DNA of 64,000 nt. Source: Ariolimax columbianus. Its lineage: Eukaryota > Mollusca > Gastropoda > Stylommatophora > Arionidae. Below are positions 53,781 to 64,000 of this stretch, in pieces. Within the stretch, counting starts at the first letter, position 1. Each line of letters opens with the position of its first letter. The stretch spans positions 153,906,071 to 153,970,070 of the forward strand of contig JAVGWX010000002.1 in the NCBI GenBank assembly GCA_036924085.1. The letters are read 5' to 3'. The translations under genes were made by a program, and so were the position numbers. Below the pieces are notes generated by a model. The model did no database searches, was not told the origin of the DNA, and saw only the letters and a program-made list of their open reading frames with translations.

Positions 53781-54974
53781 TCATTTTCAATGGTCAAGTT
53801 TTCGGATACGTGCTCAGCGTGTACACATGACATCCGACTTTATCAAATGACTCAGACAGGACCAGGCACAGGATCTCCCCTTGCTTGAGACCAGAGGCCG
53901 CTTGAAACTTGCAGAATGTCCAACAACTAGTGTTTTCGTTTACTTTTAGTCAGGTCAGCTCTGCTTTAGAGGTCTACTATATCGATATATTTGATCCGTT
54001 TTCTGTGCAATAATCTAGCCGTGCTATTTTCTGATCTCCGCTGCTACTCTCATCAATTTACATCATTAATTGATTTAAAATCGAAAACAAATTTAAAGAC
54101 TGCGTGTTGTCACCTATTTTGTACCATTTCTTATATTGGCACACTGGTTGATTTAAAAGGCTAAAACAGTCTTTCTACTTGACTATCTTATTTATTTTGC
54201 AAAAGGAGCCTATCTGCACGGTTATCTGGCCTAAAATTTCATAATAGAATATATTCTTAAAATTTTTACTTAAATTGCAGCAATAGTCTAACTGCATGAT
54301 TCTCTGGCCCAAAATATTGTTTGCCTTTATGAGCTAATATATAACTATATTTCAATAAAGAAAATATATCTGGGTACATTTTCCATACATACTGCCAAAG
54401 CTGCATGCATCTGCTTAATTTTCTGACATCTAACCCTCAGCAGTTGCCTATTTTCAGCATTCGTCATGAATAGTATATATATATATTTTACCTTGCCTAC
54501 ACTACAACATTTGCTTGGCTTCTCCATTCTATGACTTAAATTACAATACCATTCTATCTTCTTTTTTCTCTGAACTGTACCACAGTAATAGTCCATCTTC
54601 TCCATTCTCTGACCTATGTTGCTGTTTGTTGTTGTTTAATGCCTACATTGAGTAAATTTACTCTTTTGTGTGACCTGAAAAGGACCTTATGTTGCGGGTT
54701 GTAATAGCTTTCCTCACATTACTGAGCATGCGGATGAAAGTGGATCGCGGTCCTCCAGGCAGTTGTGCTATGCTTTGCTTCATCTGCATTGCGCTCAGTA
54801 CTACGGGGATCATATAGATCTACATCTCGTCAGAGGGACTGCTTTGAAAACAGTCTGTCTCCAGAGAACTCTACATGGAAGAGAGCTTGTGGTCTTGGTC
54901 AGTGTATTTTTCGTGACCCTGACGCGACGTCCTGGTCAGTATGTTGTGCCTGACTGGACTGGTGTCTTAGTTAC
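53781..54974. other. Decayed 39-bp-type array interrupted by a dispersed element
   Basis: From about 54240 to 54620 there are loose, widely spaced matches to the unit of the array at 54975 (for example TTCTCTGGCCCAAAATATTG, GGCTTCTCCATTCTATGACT, CCATCTTCTCCATTCTCTGA). Between 54625 and 54970 lies sequence with CTGCATTGCGCTCAGTACTA and CTACATCTCGTCAGAG blocks that resemble family B-type fragments at 39480 and 43990. The simplest reading is an old array interrupted by a later insertion. Confidence 0.55.
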
Positions 54975-55545
54975 CCCATTCTCTGACTTAAATTACAATA
55001 GTATATTTTTACCATTCTCTCACCTAAATTACAATAATGGTCTATCGTTTCCATTCTCTCACCTATGTTACAAAAATGGTCTATCTTCTCCATTCTCTTA
55101 CCTATGTTATAATAATCGTCTATCTTCTTCATTCTCTTACCTATGTTACAATAATTGTCTATCATCTCCATTCTCTTACCTATGTTACAATAATCGTCTA
55201 TCTCCTCCATTCTCTTATCTATGTTACAATAATTGTCTATCTTCTCCATACTCTTACCTATGTTACAATAATCGTCTATCTTCTCCATTCTCTTACCTAT
55301 GTTACAATAATCGTCTATCTTCTCCATTCTTTTACCGATGTTACAATAATTGTCTATCTCCTCCATTCTCTTATCTTTGTTACAACAGCAATATCTTCTC
55401 CATTCTCTTACCTATGTTACAATAATTGTCTATCTTTTCCATTCTCTGACCTTTATGCAATAATAATCGATGTTCTCCGAGCTACATTACAATAAGGGAG
55501 ACATCTCCATTCTCTGACCTTTATTACAAGGATAGTCTGTCTTCT
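54975..55545. repeat. 39-bp minisatellite
   Basis: About 14 copies of a 39-bp unit, CTCCATTCTCTTACCTATGT plus TACAATAATCGTCTATCTT (55145, 55184). Edges are diverged (TCTGACTTAAATTACAATA on the left). The 13-residue period gives long frames on both strands with no coding meaning. Confidence 0.92.
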
Positions 55546-56884
55546 CCAGTGTAGGACTGTTAACACTCTTAAACATTGTCCGTTAACAGAATAATGTAGC
55601 ATCTATAGCGCATCTTCGCCATTGTTTGACCTATATTACAAACAATATATTATCCATTTTCTGCTTTTATAACGCCGCACTATTAAATGCTTCAATATAT
55701 TTTTGGACAGTTCCCCGGAAAGAGAGCCATTTTCCAAGTGAATGAAGCCTTATGGTAGCCATGTGCACATCTGTAGAAAATTACTCATATTTTTTTTAGA
55801 GTTTCAAGTATTTAGCACACGATTTCTTTCCCAACATTAGGACCAGAATATCTGCAGATGTTTCAGGAAGTAAATCCATTTGTTTAAAACCTCTGATTTA
55901 AGAAAGCCTCACAGTTCGTGAGAGTTGTCTCACCGGAACCGGATGTGCTCTGGATTTTTGGGGGATCACAGCGAGAGTGTTCTCTTGTGACATTTTCAAA
56001 CATATTAAGACATTTCTAGAAGGACCTATTTTTAAGACAGAAGTTTGCTGCTAAAATGGAATTTGTTTAAAAATATTTGAGAGAAATGAAATTTCTTCTC
56101 TGAATGTTATTGTCCTGTTTTCTTGAGCGTTGATTACGTGGTACGTGTGGGTGTTAGCATTACGAAGACATTTCATTTTCGGTTGTGTGCACCTCACCTC
56201 CCCTCAAACAACCCGGCCCTTCTTATCTTCCACAACCCACTCCCCCTCACCCTTCCACCCCCACCCTTCCCCCAGCTACAAAAAGGAAAAGCCTTTTAAC
56301 GATAGGATAATGTTTGCACCAAACAACAAGACGAACATCTAGCACTCTTTCATTTAACCTTGGTTTGATCAAATGATAAAAACATTTACAGTTATAGCTG
56401 TGGTCTGGACAATTGATAATAACAATAATACGCACTGCTGTTGTCTCTTCAGTTGATGATAACAATCAAGAGTATTACTATTGTCTCTTCAGTTGATAAT
56501 ATCATTAACACGTAAAACTCTGGCCTGATTCAATAAATCAATCAAATCCTTCAGCGCCCTTAGAAGCACGTCATTGTCTTCCCTTTTCCATCTGTCTCAG
56601 GTCTCCTCACCATGTACGAGTATGTCCCAGAGAAACTCAAACAGTTCCTCATATAATCATGATATCATGTGCTGTTTTTTTTTACCTTGATGTCTTTTTG
56701 TATTTTTCTTCTGATCTTGTAAATAATCGTTCATTCAAGCCCGTATCTTGATTCCCTCGGATTAGTCCTTTCTTAAAACAAGCCTGATAGGTTGCAGCGT
56801 TGCTGTTCTTTGCTGCTCATTTTGACCCACGTAATACGTATCTAAACATATTTGATTCGATTCATTTGTATTTTCACTTCAAGT
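55546..56884. other. No recognisable gene
   Basis: A C-rich segment lies at 56185-56280. Open frames are short. No repeat family recognised. Confidence 0.45.
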
Positions 56885-56990
56885 GAAGCATAGAAGATTC
56901 AGAGAAAGTCTGTATCCGAGCACTTGAGTAGCGATAGCAGCAATGGTTTTACACAATGAAGTTGCTAACCTCGGCAACATTTTTTGTTGT
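56885..56990 (+). mobile_element. Family B fragment
   Basis: AGCATAGAAGATTCAGAGAA, GTCTGTATCCGAGCACTTGA and ACACAATGAAGTTGCTAACC in the same order as 45325-45485 and 63360-63520. Confidence 0.6.
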
Positions 56991-57769
56991 CGTTTCAAGC
57001 ATATTAGGAGGGTTACAGTTGTCTTATTCTTTTTCTACCAACTGCCTATCGGGTGCGTCGTGATATATACTTTAACTAAAGAATTCGCTGCTAAGTTCAT
57101 CCGTGACCCGATGTCCTTTCTTGGGATTCCCTTCACCCTCCATGGCACCTGCCTGCACCGTCAAAGTACACCTCAATATGGCGTGTGAACAGCCCCCCTG
57201 GAGGGAGCCCTTTCTGAGTGTTTCTAGTCTGTGAGTGTAGCGACACTCAATTAGCTTCAATCGATGTTTGCATGTGCAATCAAGCGTAACGTCTTTGACT
57301 AGACCCGCTAGGGAGCGGCAAATTGCCACAATTCAGTAGCGGAACATCGCGGGAGAGTGAAAGCTTTTGAAGGAGGAAAACTAGATAATGGGTGGATGGA
57401 GAGGTGGAAGGTTGAAGTGGTTGGGGAGGGGGGGGGGTTGAGATACAAACCGTTCTGGCGTCACCAAGACAATGGAAAGATCACTTGACACAACGCCAGA
57501 AATGCGAACATTTTCCTTTTTTTTATTTATTTTGTTGTGACTATTTTTATATATTTTTTAAATTTCTTTGCGGAGGGGGCGAGGGGGGGGGGGGGGGGGG
57601 GGGGCTCTCCTCTAAACAAAAATGTTTAAGTTGTTTGTTTTCATTGTCTTCAGGGCGGAAGTGGTAAATATATTATTATACGTAGTCAAAGATTACTATT
57701 ACATGATGTGACTAGTTCCCTTCCTCGCTGTCTTCCAGTCCCTGGTAGAAAGTTAGGTACCACTTAAAG
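56991..57769. other. No gene; poly-G runs
   Basis: G runs at 57427-57438 and 57572-57604 (about 30 G with few breaks). The longer run could form a G-quadruplex. Otherwise unassigned. Confidence 0.5.
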
Positions 57770-57985
57770 ACTGGACTGTGTTCAGACTAGTGATTGAAGA
57801 CTGGATTGTGTTCAGACCAGCGATTTAACATTGGATTGTATTCAGACCAGTGATTGAAAACTTTGCTTTGTTCAAACCAATGCTTGAAGCCTGGATTGTT
57901 TTTCAATTTAGGGATTAAAGAGTAGATTGTGTTCAGATCTAGGATTGGAAACTGGATTTTGTTCAGTTTATGAGCTGAAGAATAC
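57770..57985. repeat. 31-bp minisatellite, decayed
   Basis: About seven copies of a unit near 31 bp, GACTGGATTGTGTTCAGACC plus AGTGATTGAA (57781, 57812). Copies to the right are increasingly diverged, and further pieces (GATTGTGTTCAAATTGAAC) reach 58045. Confidence 0.85.
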
Positions 57986-58144
57986 GACCAGATTGTGATC
58001 AGACGAAGGATAAAACACAATAACTTGATTGTGTTCAAATTGAACACTCCACATTTGTCAAGGAAAGCCTCTAAACACTGTACTACTCAGAAAATGCAGC
58101 TAAGATACTTCAGTGCAAAATACATATGCAATTGTGAAACAAAG

Positions 58145-58146
<2 letters not shown>

Positions 58147-58183
<37 letters not shown>

Positions 58184-58210
58184 GACAAACAGAGAGGGAG
58201 AGAGAGAATG
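58147..58210. repeat. (GA)n microsatellite
   Basis: About 60 bases of GA dinucleotides with ACAG interruptions. Confidence 0.93.
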
Positions 58211-58389
58211 GAGAAGAGAAAGAAAGAGAATACAAATGGAAGTCAAAACATAAACTTAACATTTAAAAAAATAAATAACAGAATATTCCACTTTAAGACG
58301 GATTCTTGACATGCCGACGAAAGACATCTGCCAGGATAATATACTTAAATCGAAATTGGTGTAGCTTTTTTTGTGCAGCTCATAACACA

Positions 58390-58490
58390 AGTACGCTTGT
58401 GTTATTGTTCAGGCTACGGTAAGCCTGTGTTAGGGCCCAGGCTACAGTAAGCCTGTGTTAGGATTCAGGGTACAGTAAGTCTATAAACGT
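58390..58490. repeat. Short tandem repeat, about 29-bp unit
   Basis: Three imperfect copies of CAGGCTACGGTAAGCCTGTG plus TTAGGGCC. Small and decayed. Confidence 0.7.
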
Positions 58491-58639
58491 AGACACATCG
58501 TCACACATCTTCCTGAAGTCTGATGCACTCTGCAGAAACGAGTAAAACAAAATACAGCCACCTCTGCTTCAAAGAAACAAGACGAACAAAGAAGAAGAAA
58601 AAGAAGAAACCATTTAAGCCATCAGCTACATCAAATACA

Positions 58640-59427
58640 TGAGCAACATCAGTAGATCAGATACATAATAGATATTCCTACATTCAGTTCACCAGACATA
58701 CAAATACAATCACTCAACCAATCCATAACATATATGTGATACATCAATGCAATCTGATACACAAGAACATCAAATATGTATAATACATCAATATGCATGA
58801 TACACTAATATATCAAATATATATGATACACAAATACATCATATGTGTATAATACACCAATAAGTCAAATATATATGATACGCCAATACATCAAATATAT
58901 ATAACACATCATTACATCAAATTTATATGGTACATCAACCCTTATCTGATACACCAAAACATCAAATCTATATGATACACCAATACATAAAATATATATG
59001 ATACACCAATAAATCAAATATATATGATACATCAATTTAATCTGATACACCAATTCAACAAATATATGTATTACACCAATACATAAAATATATATGTTCC
59101 ACCAACACATCAAATATATGATACACCAATACATAAATATTTATGATACACCAGTACATCAAATATGTATGGTACACCAACACATCAAAAATACGATACA
59201 CCAATACATCATTATAATCGGATAGACGAATACATTAAATATATATGATACACCAATGCAATCTAATACACCAATACATCAAATAATGGTACACATATAC
59301 ATCAAATATTAAAATGATACACCAATAGATCAAATATATATATATATGATACACCAATGCATAAAAAATATACGATACACCAATACATCACAGATATATG
59401 ATACACCAATACATTGAATATATCACC
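58640..59427. repeat. AT-rich minisatellite, about 26-29-bp unit
   Basis: About 28 imperfect copies of ATATATGATACACCAATACA plus TCAAAT. Similar pieces (ATACATCAGTTACAT, CATCAGATACATCAAAC, CAATACATCAAATATC) occur again at 60785-60880, on the far side of the LINE that starts at 59428. So the LINE appears to sit inside an older array. Confidence 0.88.
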
Positions 59428-59466
59428 TACGATTTGTCGATGACATAGTGCTCATCACAAAGTCAG

Positions 59467-59776
59467 CAGCAGAAGCCAACCAAATAATGGATTTACTCGA
59501 TGGAGGAGGCAAGAAAGCTGGACTGGAACAGCAGAAGCCAACCAAATAATGGAGCTACTCGATGGAGGGGGCAAGAAAGCTGGACTGGAACAGCAGAAGC
59601 CAACCAAATAATGGAGCTACTCGATGGAGAGGGCAAGAAAGCTGGACTGGAACAGCAAAAGCCAACCAAATAATGGAGCTACTCGATGGAGAGGACAAGA
59701 AAGCGGGACTGGAACAGCAGAAGCCAACCAAATAATGGAGCTACTCGATGGAGGAGACAAGAAAGCGGGACTGGAG
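59467..59776. repeat. 62-bp minisatellite born in RT coding sequence
   Basis: Five copies of a 62-bp unit (starts 59467, 59529, 59591, 59653, 59715) with CAGCAGAAGCCAACCAAATA and ACTCGATGGAGGAGGCAAGA. The unit encodes AEANQIMELLDGG and KKAGLE, the RT segment between FVDD and the NVSKTKVM motif. It joins the LINE frame on both sides. As 62 is not a multiple of three, each copy shifts the frame. Confidence 0.95.
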
Positions 59777-60095
59777 ATGAATGTCTCGAAGACCAAAGTG
59801 ATGCGCAATCGCTTCGCCACTTACAATCCAGTCTTCCTTGGCGAGGTAAGATTAGAGGATGTCAACAAGTACATTTATCTTGGACGTTTTCTCAATATGG
59901 AGAATAACCTGGAACCTGAACTGACAAGACGTTGCCGCGCGCGCGAGATGGGCAACCTTCGCGTTTGTTAACACGGTCCTGGACGAAAGCCATGACCTAG
60001 ACCTACGAGATTCCCTCTTCCATTTCACTGTACTCCCTGCGATGTGCTTCGGGGCCGAGATGTGGACACTAACAAAATCACTAGAGGACAAGTTA

Positions 60096-60374
60096 GTTTT
60101 GTGTTTTCTTTTGTTGTTATTTGTTTGTGTTCGCCTTATTTCTTTATTCCCCAAGGCGGTGTGCGTTGCACTGTGGTTTTATTTTGCGCCTGTCGGCCCA
60201 GTGTATCTGACTTCGGCATGCATTCTATGTAAGGGTTTGCTTTCTCCTGCATTTTCTAAGGGTTTGTTTCTCCGGAGTAACAGTCGGTGCTGAGATGCGG
60301 AGCGAACGCAGTACCTACGAGTTGTGAGCCGTGTCACTTAACCACTAGGCCATGCCGTCCCCAGGGGACATAAT
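60096..60374 (-). mobile_element. tRNA-derived SINE (family T), copy 2, inserted in the LINE
   Basis: 279 bp between LINE residues KSLEDKL (ends 60095) and RVTQ (starts 60375), which are adjacent in related proteins. On the minus strand it opens with GGGGACGGCATGGCCTAGTG near 60364. Box A is TGGCCTAGTGG (60352-60342), box B CGTTCGCTCCG (60308-60298; consensus GGTTCGANNCC). The body shares all blocks with 30735-30985 and ends in an A/C-rich tail, seen as T-rich sequence at 60096-60140. Possible target-site repeats are GACAAGTTA (60087) and GACATAATA (60367), with three mismatches. Confidence 0.85.
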
Positions 60375-60770
60375 AGAGTGACCCAGGCCTTCCTTGAAAG
60401 TTCCTTGGTCTGAGTCACGAACGCAAGGTCTCAAAAATTTTGACTTAAGACGATTGTACCTGGTGAATGATGCAGTAATCTTTGCTGATAAGGCAAAACA
60501 TAGATGGGCAAGTCACATGTTACGACGAAATGATGGTCGATGAAGCACAACGCGGCGAAGACCTCCAATGTGTTCGTCAGGCTCCCTTGCTGTACATTGT
60601 AACATCCGAAATGTGTCTGGAGGAGCACTTACCACGTACTGGACTACAGTGTCCCAGACCGGGTCCTCTGGAGATGACGTTGGGACCTGCAGCTACACTG
60701 AGGAACGGGTCATCAACACCAAGATCAGGATCCAAATCAAGATCAAGAAACAACAGAAAAAATAAATGTC

Positions 60771-61034
60771 AGACACGTCGCAACATCAAATCCGATGTAT
60801 TTAAGACATGTGAATACATCAGTTACATAAAAAACTTACAAAACATCAGATACATCAAACAATCTCAATACATCAAATATCTACTATTCATTTCTTCTGA
60901 TAGTTCAAATAGATACTTTCTTCATCCTAGAACGCTTGCAGGTGTCAACTAAAGAAATCAGTGTCTGAGGCTATTCCACAGAGCTTGTCCAGAAATAGTA
61001 TCAGTGATGGCTACACGTGCTGTCTCTGCTCCTG
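60771..61034. other. Remnant of the AT-rich array and spacer
   Basis: ACATCAGTTACAT, CATCAGATACATCAAAC and CAATACATCAAATATC at 60813-60885 match the array left of the LINE. The rest is unassigned. Confidence 0.6.
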
Positions 61035-61345
61035 GAATGTTGGACACCTTTGTTGGACACCTTTATTGGACACCTTTGTTGGACACCTTTGTTAGACACC
61101 TTTGTTGGACACCTTTGTTAAACACCTTTGTTGGACACCTTTGTTGGACACCTTTGTTGGACACCTTTGTTAGACACCTTTGTTGGACACCTTTGTTGAA
61201 CACCTTTGTTAGACACTTTTGTTGGACACCTTTGTTAGACACCTTTGTTGGACACCTTTGTTGGACACCTTTGCTGGACACCTTTGTTGGACACCTTTGT
61301 TGGACACCTTTGTTGGACACCCTTGTTGGACACTTTTGTTGCAGA
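61035..61345. repeat. 13-bp minisatellite
   Basis: About 23 copies of TTGGACACCTTTG (13 bp) with TTAGACACC, TTGAACACC and TTAAACACC variants. Three units (39 bases) restore the frame, giving a 13-residue period in plus and minus frames. Confidence 0.94.
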
Positions 61346-62182
61346 TGCTCAGCAGTCACGTTATCACTGTCACACCCACACTCACCTGTGTGTCACCTTA
61401 GTTTGTTGAACAGATAGAATCTCAATCTGTTGCGTACTGTGTGGAGTCGATAGATTATTACCTGTTGCACTTATATCTGTTGAGCTGGTAATATGTGCCA
61501 TTTGGTTGATAACCTGTGAGCTCTGCTACCGGCGTGTTCCCGTATCTACACCTGGTAAACCTCTTGGCCTTCTCATAAGTTATTCCTGTATCAGTTTGAG
61601 CTAGTTGTCCACCTTCTCTTGGCAGCATGTCAGACTCTTCATTGGCAACAACAATACAATGAGATGGGATTCACTATATCACAACTCTCTTGAACCGATG
61701 ATACAGTTTATGAAGTATCACCTTTTAGTTCCGTTAAGGATCTACTCTTCTGACGAACCCCCCCCCCCCCTACCCCACAAACACCACCCCCCAACCCCCC
61801 CCCCCCAAATCCCCGTTCCGCAACCACTGCCTGTGCGTCTTTGAAGAGTACCATTTCTTTCTCTGTGTTTTCATCTGTTATTAGATTTCCTGCTGGTGAT
61901 TTCAAGGTTTCTGAGTTTTATCTGAAGTTAGTTAAACACTTTCCAGTCACCATTGATAGCTATATTTATGTACTGTTTTATAGACTTGCAAAGATTCCTT
62001 CCGCTCCATTTCTGCTGCTCCATCTGTACATACACTGGTTCAGATGTTGCCCGAGTTCTGATTCTCTACTTGTTTTTGCGTTGCTGCTATTTTTTCTGTT
62101 TCTGTTTGGCTGCTTTTTAAAGCCATTATCGGGATTGTTTTAAAGCCAATAATATGAAATCGATATTAGAGCTCAACTCCTT
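61346..62182. other. No gene; poly-C tract 61759-61808
   Basis: Three C runs of 7 to 11 bases, separated by TACCCCACAAACACCA-like sequence, lie at 61759-61808. A 100-codon plus-strand frame at 61841-62143 is hydrophobic near its end but has no recognised domain, and I treat it as chance. Confidence 0.5.
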
Positions 62183-62330
62183 TTAAGATGGATAACTCTT
62201 GCTAAGATGGATAACTCTTGCTAAGATGGATAACTCTTGCTAAGATGGATAACTCTTGCTAAGATGGATAACTCTTGCTAAGATGGATAACTCTTGCTAA
62301 GATGGATAACTCTTGTTAAGATTAACTTGT
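62183..62330. repeat. 19-bp minisatellite
   Basis: Seven to eight near-perfect copies of GCTAAGATGGATAACTCTT. Looser AGATGGATAAC and AATGGATAACC pieces extend to about 62500, suggesting older units. Confidence 0.93.
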
Positions 62331-63359
62331 AATTTATGGAAATCTTTTGTAAGGGGATTTAGATATCTATAGTTAAAATTGAAAACTTTTCCTGTAATGG
62401 ATAACCTACTCTGAGGTGCATACATCTTATCGAGATGGAAACATCTTACAGAAATAGAAATCTTTGAGGAAACTGGCATCTTTACTGATAGGGATAACTG
62501 AGAGGCTAAAGCAGAAAACCTTTGCTAATTTCCTGCTATGACAGAAAACTATTTGTAAATAGCTATTAATATTCTTACCGTATACCGTGGTGTTTGGACA
62601 CGGAAAGTAAGTAAGTAGTAGCCATCACTAGTACGTATACCACGTGTAAAGATAGATACATCATGTTCTGATGGATAATATGTTTTAAATTGGATACCTG
62701 ACGCAAAAATGGATCAACGATTATTGATGGTAGACAGTTTATAGAAAACTGTGAGGAGGCTGACATATGACAGCTGACGGTTGATATATGACAGCTGATA
62801 TTTGACAAATGACATTGACAGCAGTTGAAAGATGTGAGAGGCTTTCACCCGCCTTCCCAGCAGGTATTGACAACGCCAGCGCGTGCTCTCTCTTTCTCTC
62901 TCTCTCTAGCCGTCTCTCTCTCTCAATCAATACCAACAAGATCTCAGTTCTCTTCCTAGGAATCGGCGCCATCTGTGCTGCGTCGCAGAGACCATTGGAA
63001 TCGAACAGCCTCAGCCAGAAGAAGTGACGGCTGCCATTGTTGTCAGGGGAATGGGTGTCTGTTTGTGTAGGCATTGTTTCTCTGGACTGTTCCATGAGGT
63101 TCAGAAATTACGACTGCTTTGATTCCAGCGCTGCCATTCAGAAACGGATGGAATTGAAATAACCGTTAGTTTTTATTTCTGTTACTTCCCTTTGTTGCGT
63201 TTGTCTCCTCTTGACTTAGACCAGATGCTCTCGTTTTGAACTGTCAACCCCTGCAGAGGAAACTTAACTACCTGGTCACGTGGTACAACCTTCCAATCAA
63301 GATCTTGATGTTTTAACAGGATTCTAATGTTAAATTATTGATCGATTTACCTTCTCGCT
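62331..63359. other. No recognisable gene; short tandem TGACAGCTGA region
   Basis: Near 62758-62825 there are several imperfect TGACAGCTGATATT-type units (about 20 bases). A CT-rich tract lies at 62886-62930. Nothing coding is recognised. Confidence 0.45.
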
Positions 63360-63525
63360 CCAGCTGAAGCATAATGCCATCGCCACAGCTGGTCTTTTTA
63401 CCTGAAGCCTGAATCCAAGCATTTGCAATGGTGGTTTCAATAGAAATGAATTTACACAATGAAATTTGCTGGTCTTATGCACAACTCTACTTAGTCACCT
63501 TTCAGGACATCCTGGAATGCTGCAA
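63360..63525 (+). mobile_element. Family B dispersed element
   Basis: CTGAAGCATAATGCCATCGC, CACAGCTGGTCTTTTTACCT, GAATCCAAGCATTTGCAATG, TTTACACAATGAAATTTGCT and CACCTTTCAGGACATCCTGG. This is the longest family B copy in the window and gives the order of the landmarks. Confidence 0.7.
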
Positions 63526-64000
63526 TGGTTCTTTTGTTTTCAAATTGGGTGTTTTTTCGGATATTAAAATTGTTGCGTGGGATCGAAACAAGCTAATTTC
63601 TCATGGTATCATTCTATCATTGAACGTGTTTGTGTGGGGTGTCTTATATGTTTGTATGTATTGCGTAAGGTTGTGTCTTGTACGTTTGTGTTTATATCTT
63701 GTGTGTCTTGTCTTTACTTATGTTTATGTCTCGTGCGTTCGTATGCAATGCGTGTTTGTTCGTTTGTTTCTTATGTGTGTGTGTGATGTGTCATTGCGTG
63801 TATTACGTATTTCGGTGTCTTTTGTGTTTGCGTGTCTTATGTCTTTCTTTGTTGTGTACTTTGTGTTTTGTATGTTTGTGTATTTTCTGTGTTTATGTGT
63901 TTTATTTGTTTGCGTGTCTGTGTATGTGTTTTTTAGTTTGTTATCTTCCTTGCATGTTTCTGTATCTAATAGTTTATATGCCATGTACGTTCGTGTGTAT
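63526..64000. other. GT-rich low-complexity sequence
   Basis: From about 63625 the plus strand is rich in imperfect GTGTCTTATGTTTGTGTGT-like units of 12 to 24 bases without fixed period. It is probably a decayed array. It continues beyond the window. Confidence 0.7.

Larger units (their letters stand above)
59428..60770 (+). pseudogene. RTE-like LINE 3' part: RT palm to C-terminus, with array and SINE insertion
   Basis: Begins at the RT palm with LRFVDDIVLITKSAAEANQI (about 59428-59490), the catalytic motif being FVDD. A 62-bp array follows. Then AGLEMNVSKTKVMRN (59768-59812), FLGEVRLEDVNKYIYLG at 59835-59886, LEPELTRRCRAREMGN near 59905-59955 and, in another frame, a TWTLTKSLEDKL block ending at 60095. 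A SINE occupies 60096-60374. The LINE frame resumes with RVTQAFLESSLV (60375) and continues to DAVIFADKAKHRWASHMLRR at 60471-60530, the K-W-A-G-H-V-x-R-R landmark of RTE-type C-termini. It closes near 60765 with AAGATCAGGATCC-type repeats. Frame changes and stops make it non-functional. Confidence 0.9.

Noticed and set aside
60290..60365. tRNA gene on the minus strand
   Set aside because: A tRNA-like head is present but it is part of a 279-bp unit that recurs at 30735 and interrupts a LINE, so it is a SINE.

Overview
The window looks like repeat-rich nuclear DNA from an invertebrate animal. The mix of non-LTR retrotransposons (an I-like element with RNase H, a CR1-like element, RTE-like elements, and a reverse transcriptase ending in a C2H2 finger), tRNA-derived SINEs and very many minisatellites fits a lophotrochozoan, perhaps a mollusc. 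That placement is an inference from repeat content, not from a diagnostic gene. I find no host protein-coding gene, no rRNA and no functional tRNA gene in 64 kb. Nearly all long open frames are by-products of tandem arrays.

Layout. 1-3.2 kb: SINE fragment, 46-bp array, unannotatable DNA. 3.2-6.85 kb: two LINE pseudogenes head to tail, with four short-period arrays inside them. 8-10 kb: a 2-kb array of a 32-bp unit. 10.9-14 kb: a LINE tail on the minus strand, a dispersed element (family A) and an I-like LINE fragment with RNase H. 15.1-16.4 kb: a family A copy blown up by a 33-bp array. 17.5-23.0 kb: a long but broken I-like LINE (endonuclease, RT, RNase H, Cys-rich tail) with three internal arrays. 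23.1-27 kb: LINE tail, GAA tract, and a 1.8-kb composite minisatellite. 27-32 kb: families A, C, D and a tRNA-derived SINE, including a family A copy expanded by a 31-bp array. 32.6-36 kb: poly-C-rich array, microsatellites, 27-bp array. 36.1-38.2 kb: LINE pieces and families A and C. 38.5-45 kb: three arrays separated by unrecognised DNA. 46.0-48.7 kb: a CR1-like fragment facing the best preserved LINE. 49.4-53.8 kb: a 4.35-kb array of a 31-bp unit with a 1,023-bp higher-order period. 55-64 kb: more arrays, an RTE-like LINE containing a SINE insertion, and featureless DNA.

The main result is a relation between the two repeat classes. At least nine arrays lie inside recognisable transposon copies, and for most of them the repeated unit is itself a piece of the host element: RT linker, WPTSWT motif, post-KTKIM segment, endonuclease GDFN neighbourhood, YADD region, RT thumb, LINE C-terminal WQD motif, and two separate parts of the family A element. 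In one family A copy the 33-bp period equals the distance between two short imperfect direct repeats present in unexpanded copies. I read this as transposon insertion followed by repeated local tandem amplification, with transposon sequence as the seed supply for the minisatellites. The elements are decayed, so none is expected to encode a working protein.
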